Below, piece after piece: positions 56,987 to 64,000 of a stretch of DNA of 64,000 bases. Origin of the DNA: Madurella fahalii (taxonomy: Eukaryota; Ascomycota; Sordariomycetes; Sordariales); the NCBI GenBank assembly GCA_029876055.1, contig CM056875.1:2108001-2172000 (forward strand). Reading direction: 5' to 3'. The notes under the pieces are model-generated. The model saw only the letters and a list, made by a program, of their open reading frames with translations, did not search any database and was not told the DNA's origin. The position numbers and the translations under genes are program-made. The number at the start of each line of letters is the position of its first letter. Position 1 is the stretch's first letter.

Positions 56987-57708
56987 GGTGGATTGGGCAA
57001 CCTGAGACAGGAACAGCAGCGCAGGTTCGAGCTTCTTTGGGAACGGCGAGCTTGGCTTCTTCAAACTTGCTCAAACTTATATCACGTATTTATCTTTTAC
57101 GATGGGAATGTCTGGGCGATCTTTTCTGCGATCCGCCGGCTCATGCTTTCGGTACGGGGAACAATGCTCTATGCTCACGAATGAACCTGTAGCATTATGC
57201 GCCACTGTCGATTATCTTAGCCTGAAGCCGGAGGGGGTAACCCCGTGGTTACGTGTTCAATGTTCACAGCAGGAACAAGAAGTTTGGGCGCCTCCCAGGC
57301 TGGATGCGCTAAACCGTAAAAGGCTCCATTTTGCGCCCGCCAATCATCGACAGTCTTGCCCGCTTCCTGGGATCCCCCGAGATGGACAGCCGCTCAGACG
57401 AAGAATTGTGCGTCGGAAGACATCCTAACGTATCTGCCCCTCCGACCCAGTCACCATCAAGGTCCCTGAGAGGCCGGATCTTGGAATCGGCAGCGGTGGG
57501 AATGTTGGCCCCCTTGTTTTTTTGCCGAAGGGGTGACCGAGTGCAACCAAGTTCTGCTGGGCGTCGATGGCCTCTATGACTTGGTCTGTCTGATCAACGA
57601 GTATAAGTAAGGCTGGGCTTGCTGGTGAACGGAGGACTATCGCCCACCTCATTCACACACCTACTGCTAACAGCGCTCCGGCGGCGCAAACCTCAACAGA
57701 GCACAAGT
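56987..57708. other. Spacer with possible gene remnant
   Basis: The 0.7-kb gap holds the divergent promoters of the zinc-cluster factor and the secreted hydrolase. Between about 57430 and 57611 the plus strand reads as protein-like text in two frames that join across a T homopolymer, ending GVDGLYDLVCLINEYK and a stop. It looks like a broken gene fragment of unknown family. Confidence 0.4.
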
Positions 57709-58311
57709 ATGCAGTTGACTCTCGCTCCCTTCCTCCTGGGCCTCGGCGCGGCAATGCCCTCGAAGCGCCAGGCCACTGCTCAGCACACAATGGGCTTCAT
57801 TGGCTGCTCAATGGCCGAGAATGTCGCCCAAGGCTACGTCGCCGTTGGGGGCAAACACATGTGGGGTCCATACGGCACGGGTGGTCTTGTGGTGCAGTCC
57901 TGGACCAACACCAACTCGGCAAGCTGGGGTCGGTTTGACCAGCAGGTCGCCCGGTACGGCAAGCCCTCGGAGGTCTGGGTCCAGATTTGCATTTTCCAGA
58001 ACCCCGGCGCCACCTACGACGAGGTCAAACAGATGATTGCCAACGCCCGCCAGCACGCCGCGCCCGGCGCCAAGATTTGGATCACCGGCCAGCCCATCTA
58101 CCCCGACAACCCGTCCAGCTGCTTCCTCGCCGGCGCCCAGGGCCCCCAGCTCACTGTCGACCTCGCCAAGAGAGCCGGCGCCGATGCCTCGCTGAACGTT
58201 ACTTACCCCGGCGATTTCAAGTTGATGAAGGGTGAAGTCCAGGATGGTTGTCATGCCAACACTGCCGGGCAGAGTTCTTTGGGCAGGCAAGCTCTCGCAT
58301 TCTGGGGTTGA
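57709..58311 (+). CDS. Small secreted SGNH/GDSL-type hydrolase
   Basis: An intronless gene of 200 residues. The signal peptide (about 1-16) is followed by SKRQ, a likely Kex2-type processing site. The candidate nucleophile Ser34 lies in FIGCSMAENVAQGY at the start of the mature protein, and Asp179 and His182 lie in DGCHANTAG at the end; this Ser near the N-terminus plus DxxH near the C-terminus is the SGNH pattern. A conserved GPYGTGGLVVQSWTNTNSASW segment follows the first block. Likely an extracellular esterase acting on plant or microbial polymers; the substrate is not known to me. The ATG at 57709 is preferred over an upstream in-frame codon because it directly starts the signal peptide. 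Confidence 0.88.
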   Translation: MQLTLAPFLLGLGAAMPSKRQATAQHTMGFIGCSMAENVAQGYVAVGGKHMWGPYGTGGLVVQSWTNTNSASWGRFDQQVARYGKPSEVWVQICIFQNPGATYDEVKQMIANARQHAAPGAKIWITGQPIYPDNPSSCFLAGAQGPQLTVDLAKRAGADASLNVTYPGDFKLMKGEVQDGCHANTAGQSSLGRQALAFWG

Positions 58312-59752
58312 GCAAGTCAGGCTTTGCGAGTCGTCCCACAGCACAAGGGAAACGATGTGCACGCTATCGAGGATCGGGGATGATTGAACGGCTAACGACT
58401 TTTTGGGTTATTGTTGCTAAAGAGAGAACTGAGGGAGGGAAAGTGCATTTCTCTAGCCACCTCACACTAGTGCTATCGCACTCAGAGGATAACGGTCTGA
58501 CACTGGAGAAGATGTATTCTAACGTATGAATTTTAAGGAACCTGTAAATGCCTTGTGGATCACAAGCGCTTTCATTTAACAGCGAGTGTGCAAATTGTTG
58601 ATGATACCCTTGTACACATCCCCGTGTGTTAACGAACCCCCTAGCAATGAAGGCTTAAAGAAAAAAGAAAAACAGAAGAAGAAAAAAAGTCTCACCCCGG
58701 AAAGGGGAGGACTGCAGTCCATCATTACCACCGCAACCATCACCGCTACCATGACGGCCAATTCAGCCTGAGCTTGTCTATTTCAACATGGCATGTTGTA
58801 TAGCCAGCTGCATAGCCCCTTTGTACAACAACCGCCGTCATGCCCCTGCCCAATCCACAACCTGCGTATTTCTGCGTAGGAACCTCTCTAAGGGAGGTTA
58901 CGTAGGACGGGCAGGGCATTCATCTGTCGTAGCAATCAGCCGTGATGAAGCACCCAAAGACAACTGGGACCGAGGTTGCTGGCAGTCTTGGCAAGGGCCA
59001 TGGCGACTGGTAGTTACGATTAAAATGAGGGATGAAGAGACCTGAGGTTGGAGTGAGAGCAGTACCCTATTGTGCTTAAGTGTTGTGTGGGTAATTTGTG
59101 TTATGTTATGTAGAAGGGCCCAGCTTGTCCAAGCACTTTATTGTACTCGTTCAATATCTGAATTGACGTACGGATATGAAATGAACTAAAGAAAGCTGTC
59201 GGAAGACAAGAACCATTGAACAATTAGAGAGAGGCGACAGCAAAACCGTCGAGTGTAAAACTTTAACTATATTCACGACCAGAGGAAACCATAGATACTA
59301 CAGGTCTGCGCCTACTAGTCATTATACTAAATACAAGCTGCTCCCTTGGACAAGCTTAGTGGGGGGGGGGGTTGGTGCCCATTGCTATCTCTACCTGTAC
59401 ATTAAAATTCACACAGTGCCGCACTCAGGAATAATGGAGCATCCCGGATATCATCACGTGAGCTCTGCTAGCTACTCTCTCTTTCTTTCTTATCGCAGTA
59501 GATACCTAGATTCTTCAGACTTCAATTCAACAAGTGTACTTCGCACAGCCTCTGACCATCTCACTGCACGCGTGACACACATGCTTATATCATCTAAGAC
59601 GTCTAGAAAATGAGAGACTGCAAATGTCATTTACCTCCGACTATCTAAGCTATCTGGTTGGATGTTGGTGAAATGAGTGACGAGAGCAACACAAATGCAT
59701 GGGGCCGAGCCCCGCCCAGTAAGCCTGCATCCTTGCACACCTCGTCCATTTT
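58312..59752. other. Spacer after the SGNH hydrolase
   Basis: About 1.4 kb with no supported protein gene. It has an A-rich run near 58660-58690, a small hairpin around 58878-58903, a G run near 59360 and a weak candidate box C/D RNA described separately. Confidence 0.45.
58937..59050 (+). ncRNA. Weak candidate box C/D snoRNA
   Basis: GTGATGA (58942-58948) fits a C box and CTGA (59042-59045) a D box. The five bases before the C box (CAGCC) can pair with the five after the D box (GGTTG). No guide target was identified, and such boxes arise by chance, so this is only a pointer. Confidence 0.2.
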
Positions 59753-60290
59753 TCACTGCCCAACAGTGCTACACTTGCAGGCGGTGACGTAGGCGAGGCC
59801 CTTGGTGTCAAGTTTGTGATACCCGATGAGATGCTGTCGGAGGTGATCACGTCTGGCGAAACCCTTGTCGCCGTCATGGTTGTTGCAAAGCGGGCAAGGG
59901 ATGTTCTTGGGTGCGAAGTGGCGGGTGAGAGCGTCCAGCCTTGCATAAGTGTTACCGCAGAGGCACTGGAAAGGCCGATGCCCAGGGCCTGCGAGCCTTG
60001 CGTGCGTGAGAAGCTCCGCCCGGGTGGGGAAGGGAATTAGGCAGGCAGCACAAGTGTTGGCGTCTGGCCATTGGCTGCCATGGCACCGCAGCTCCTGGTG
60101 CAGAGTTGGTTGTGGCCTCAAAAGCGGGTCAGTTAAAAAAAAAATGGGGACCTCACCCAAAAGTATGGGGCTGGTTGATGGAGGAGTCGAAAGCTGCCAC
60201 GCCAGAGAGATTGCCCATATCTAGCGATGCATCTGACACTTGGCTTGTATCAATGTAGTGGTAAATGCTACCGCTCATGCCTGAAGTCAT
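59753..60290 (-). CDS. Small C2H2-type zinc-finger protein
   Basis: Two exons (60157-60290 and 59753-60116) give 165 residues from the ATG at 60290. The intron is only 40 nt, with a poly-T stretch and a CTGAC branch site; splicing is needed to reach the finger-bearing frame. The first 45 residues are Ser/Asp-rich. Three finger-like units follow: CAACLIPFPTRAELLTH, FQCLCGNTYARLDALTRH (CxC spacing) and CPLCNNHDGDKGFARRDHLRQH. The finger spacing is irregular, as in many short fungal C2H2 proteins. It is head to head with the C2H2-ankyrin gene. DNA or RNA binding is likely but the target is unknown. Confidence 0.78.
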
Positions 60291-60733
60291 GATGCTAGCG
60301 GGGAAGATGTTTCGGGTGTGTGTCTTTTGGGGAAGTGACTGCTCAAGGCGTTGCCGGCGGGAGAGTTGGAGATCAGAAAAGGGCCAAAGTAGACTCGGAA
60401 TCAATGAGAGGGGTTTGTCTGGTGACTGCGACCTATATGTTGCGACACTCGGATGCAGGGCTTTGCTGCTGGCTAGCTGAAGGGTGGCATGCAGGATAGA
60501 AAGAAAAGGGTGGACATGGGCGGAAATAGGGTGGACGGCTCTCACCGGTCACCCGCCTATTGGCCTCTCGTCATCCCATTGGTGCTGGCCGCAAGCCTCA
60601 CACCCTGTGGGTCGCCCAGCCCGGGCGCCCAACTGCGATGTGCTCTGATACTTAAGAGGCTGGCTTGGAGATTGAGGATCCGTAAGCGGCCCACAACGTC
60701 TTTTGCCCACTACTCCCGAGAACCCATCGAGCA
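60291..60733. promoter_or_regulatory. Divergent promoter between two zinc-finger genes
   Basis: About 0.44 kb separates the two start codons and must hold both promoters. A GGGCGCCC-like palindrome (GCCCGGGCGCCC) lies near 60618-60629. Confidence 0.4.
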
Positions 60734-62068
60734 ATGGTTGGGCCAGCTACATGCGAATACTGCGGCCTTGCCTGCAAGTCCAGGACGGCACTCGGGTAAT
60801 TGCTACGTATGTGCCCGAACTGCCTTCGCTAACAAATGGATAGACAGCACAAGAGGAAGCATATCAAAAAATACCCTTGCCCAGAGAAGAAATGTTGCAA
60901 GCGGGTACCTCCTGTAGCGTTCGGCACCAAGCGGGACCTTGAAAGACATCAGCGCACACACAATCCAACGGCAGCCAGGATTCGGTGCCCATATTGTGAT
61001 GCCAATGTGGGACGTACAGATAACCTTGCAAGGCATATCGCGTCTTCACATAGGGACCAACTCCCCATCGCTGCTGCCATCGGGGACGAAGCCACCGTCA
61101 TCATGCTCCTTGAAGCCGGTGCTGACACAGAAGCCGTGAACACGCAAGGCGAGACACCGCTATCGCTAGCCGCCGCTAATGGACACGAACACGTCGTACG
61201 GGCGCTACTCGATAAAAACGCCAAGGTCGATGCTAGAGGACCTGCCTCTGGCCGGACGCCACTCCTGTGGGCAGTTAAGAACAGACATAAGACCGTCGCT
61301 AGCCTGCTCCTCGACCGAGATGCAGACGTCAACACCAAAGACTCGTCCCCCGCCTCCCATGAATCCGGCATGACACCACTTTCATGGGCAGCCAGGAACG
61401 GGGATGAAGACATAACGGCGCTTCTTCTTGACAAGGGGGCCACCATCGGAGCTGCAGATGATCATCAACATCCACTGTGGGTGGCGATCAACAGTGGACA
61501 TGATCCCGTCGTCCGTCGATTGCTTGATTGCGGGGTCTGCACCAACGAGTTTCAGCTGCGATGGATGAGGAAGGCACTAACCAGAGCTGCAAAAATGGCC
61601 AATGCACCAGTTCTCAAATCGCTTGTGTGTTTCTTGAAAGGCCAATCCGCCGTCAAATGGAAGCTGTCCATAGACCCGACTAAGTTACTATGCGATACGC
61701 GTTGTCGTTCTGAAGCGGCAGTGCGGATATTGCTCGACTTTGGTGCTGACCCTAATGATATTTGGTCCTACGGCTCAAAGCCCCCTCTGCATCACGCTGC
61801 TGAAGCTGGGAATGCCGCTAGCATCCAGCTTCTGCTTGAGTGTGGCGCCAAGATCGAGAAGAGGTACGGAACCTTGACCCCGCTGCATCGAGCTGTGAAA
61901 TACGGCCACAAGGACGTGGTAGAGGCTTTGCTTGCTTGGGGCGCCAATGCGTCCGCAACGATGAGATCAGGGTTGACTGCTTTGGATTTGGCTCACAGTG
62001 GTGGGAATCAGGAAATCATCCAACTTCTGAACAAGGCACTTGTAAACTCGAGACCAACGGACATCTAG
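60734..62068 (+). CDS. C2H2 zinc-finger / ankyrin-repeat fusion protein
   Basis: Two exons (60734-60795, 60844-62068) give 428 residues. The short first exon supplies Cys7 and Cys10 of a C2H2 finger completed in exon 2 by His23 and His27, which validates the 48-nt intron (branch site GCTAAC). Two further fingers follow, ending near residue 75 (RCPYCDANVGRTDNLARHIASSH split as C-C-H-H). Residues about 78-425 are ankyrin repeats, eight or so, several with the GxTPLxxA core (TQGETPLSLAAANGH, SGRTPLLWAVKNRH). A stretch about 235-290 is a degenerate repeat. Fungal proteins of this design are uncharacterised, and resemble the receptor and adaptor parts of NLR-like systems. No NTPase or effector domain is present. 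Confidence 0.9.
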
Positions 62069-62940
62069 TAAATTAGTACGTCATTAGGTAGTACCTATTG
62101 GAAGGCTAAACGTCAATAAGTAAAACGTTTGTAGTCGGTCGACCACTACTAGTTTGGTTTGCTAGGACCGGCACAGAAGTTGCGGTGGACCGCGCTCGAC
62201 CGTCAGTGCCCGAGTTTTGACGTGCTCCACGATTTCTTTGGCTAGACGTTGGTTGTCACTAAATTCAACTACGGTTGTATTGTGAAACACCGCACTCTAG
62301 ATGTTGGAATAGTCACCACTCCTAGTGCAGTGCCCTTCTTGCAGCTAAGGTACCCTGACAAGCCACTCCGAAAGACGTTTTTTTCTGTCACGTGCGATGC
62401 TTTCTAACATGAATCAAGAAGATGGGACACTAAGCACTTCATCGACCTGCCTTTTGAAGAGAAAAACTCACTCTTCTCTGATGACTTTCAAATCTTCAGA
62501 CATAGAGATTCTATTTTTATTTCTAGCGGTCTTAGTGGCATTAGATTGCGGACTGGAGAATAAGCGGAACTAATATTATCCTTACCCCTGTGAGCATATG
62601 GAATTAGGGGAGTTGTAAGCCGTATTCCGAGTGAAGAAGGTATCGGTGAGACATAACCGGATTCGTTAGCGTTAGATGTATGTGTCAAGGAAGCAACACC
62701 ATGACCAGGACCCTTATTTCCCACTTCGGAATTTGGGGCAACATAATACCCGCTATCCTTTCGCTCCAGACATGCCGCTGCTTGCTCAACACATCCTCAT
62801 TTCGGAGACTCCATATCTGTTTGCATATAAAATCCGTCCATGGTCTAGCCACTACGCCCTGAACCCTTACGTCCAACCCTTACGCCCCTGAAAGTCCACT
62901 GCACACCACAACAATCCCTTCTTTATATATCCGTCGCCCA
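62069..62940. other. Spacer after the zinc-finger/ankyrin gene
   Basis: About 0.9 kb without a supported gene. Confidence 0.5.
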
Positions 62941-63192
62941 TCATTTCATGTACTCACAGACGGCCGCTGGTTGGGCTGCTCCTTTCAACCCCACCAAGTC
63001 GGATGCTGTGCTCTCAATGCTGCGAGTGCGCCGCAGACGACCAAACAGATCTCCACCTTTATAGTTCTTCTTCCTCAGCTCCGTCGGCTGCTGCTGTTGA
63101 TTCTGCTGGATTTCCAGGGCGTTTGATTCCGGAACAACTCGGTGTGTCAAGACAAAGCACGACGAGCAAGGGCAGACTGATGAGCCGGTCAT
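62941..63192 (-). CDS. Possible small protein (83 aa)
   Basis: An uninterrupted 83-codon frame starts MTGSSVCPCSSC. It has a Gln-rich centre (QQNQQQQP written as coded near residues 31-37) and a basic Ser-rich segment GRLRRTRSIESTASDLVG, which includes a possible protein-kinase A site (RRTRS). The upstream region has a TATATA-like element near 63460. There is no known domain. Codon use looks plausible but the frame is short, so it may not be real. Confidence 0.35.
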   Translation of the reverse strand: MTGSSVCPCSSCFVLTHRVVPESNALEIQQNQQQQPTELRKKNYKGGDLFGRLRRTRSIESTASDLVGLKGAAQPAAVCEYMK

Positions 63193-64000
63193 GATGGATG
63201 AGAGAGGCGGAAAGGCTACCTTAGTCAGATGCCTAGACTGTGGGAAGGAGATAATTGAGAGGTGTCTGCTTGGCACCTGAAGGGCGGATTGGTCTGTGAG
63301 AGAGGGGCGGGAGTGATAGACTGGGTGTAAGTAGGTGGACCTCCTTCGCCTTCAATCTGACTTCCTCGTAGGGTAACCGCACCACCTTGGAGTTGAAAGC
63401 AAACAAAGAAGTAGACGAAACTAAAAGGATTCCCACGCATCAGACGGACAAGCACTGCGTTATATATCACACCAACTCTAAGCCAGGCCTTACGCCAAGG
63501 CGCCGACCATCCACCCCTCTCGTTCAGTTGACCACTTCCAACGCTCGCTTCCCCCAATCCACACGCAGCAAAACCTCCCTATCGCTTCAGCCAAGGACGC
63601 CGCGTGATAACACCCGCCCTGACCGCATGGACAGGGCACGCCTCCATGCAAGCCTGCACGTTACACGACACTGAGACCCAAAACCCATAACCCGGAAGAC
63701 TGGTGCATACATTAACCATCACTTTCCTCCTGCATAAAAAAGACGCAGGGGAGATGAGCCGTCAACCAGGTATGCGCGTCCCGGTCCAGACCCAAACCAA
63801 GACAAGCGCGTGTAAGGGTGGAAGAGTGTAAGCGAACGCAATCTGGGTGAATGACACCGAACCGGAACTGAATTCCCAAAACTTCTCCCAATGATCGTAT
63901 CTGCGCGCCTCCCCCGCACCGCTAACGTCAAACGGAACCTTGGCTGAGTCTCACGCGTTCTAGACCACGCTTCGCTGCGTGAAGAGAGCTGCACCTGTCA
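63193..64000. other. Right-end spacer
   Basis: About 0.8 kb to the window edge. I see no supported gene; open frames on both strands are short and featureless. Confidence 0.5.

Overview
The window is nuclear DNA of a filamentous ascomycete, most likely Sordariales and possibly Chaetomiaceae. The evidence is short GT-AG introns (about 40-100 nt) with CTAAC/CTGAC branch points, fungal-only families (Zn(II)2Cys6 factors, DUF3712, DUF7708, HET/NACHT/ankyrin proteins), a HECT ligase of the Tom1 type, and GC-rich codons in genes with more AT-rich spacers. I found no tRNA, rRNA, CRISPR or intact transposon. All exon models below were built by eye from splice signals and reading-frame continuity; for most multi-exon genes the exon lengths sum to a multiple of three.

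Layout. Positions 1-11 kb hold housekeeping genes: the 3' part of a Tom1/HUWE1-type ubiquitin ligase and ribosomal protein S8, the latter with a GC-AG intron and an 8-nt exon. Positions 11.8-25.6 kb carry a Gyp5-like Rab GAP, an unknown protein with an apparent one-base frameshift, a DUF7708 protein with a STAND-like region, and a divergent AAA+ ATPase. After an AT-rich spacer, 27-39.7 kb looks like an enzyme neighbourhood: cytochrome P450, Zn2Cys6 regulator, short-chain dehydrogenase, HSL-type alpha/beta hydrolase, Baeyer-Villiger-type monooxygenase and a Sec14-like lipid-transfer protein, with no polyketide, peptide or terpene backbone enzyme. Oxidation of an alcohol to a ketone (SDR), insertion of oxygen to an ester (BVMO) and hydrolysis (esterase) would form a coherent degradative or modifying route; this is inference.

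Positions 40.5-45.3 kb hold a secreted leucine-rich internally repeated protein of unknown function and a DUF3712 membrane protein. Positions 47.7-51.3 kb hold a broken HET-NACHT-ankyrin (NLR-like) gene. It has a frameshift in HET, a deletion that removes the Walker B region, and, in the ankyrin part, a tandem array in which each 72-bp unit looks like a complete 69-nt intron plus one codon. A Trk potassium transporter, a second Zn2Cys6 factor, a secreted SGNH hydrolase and a divergent pair of C2H2 genes (one fused to ankyrin repeats) follow. The last 2 kb is almost empty apart from one possible small gene.

Most unusual items: the intron-like 72-bp array, the secreted repeat protein, the backbone-free enzyme cluster, and the rps8 microexon.
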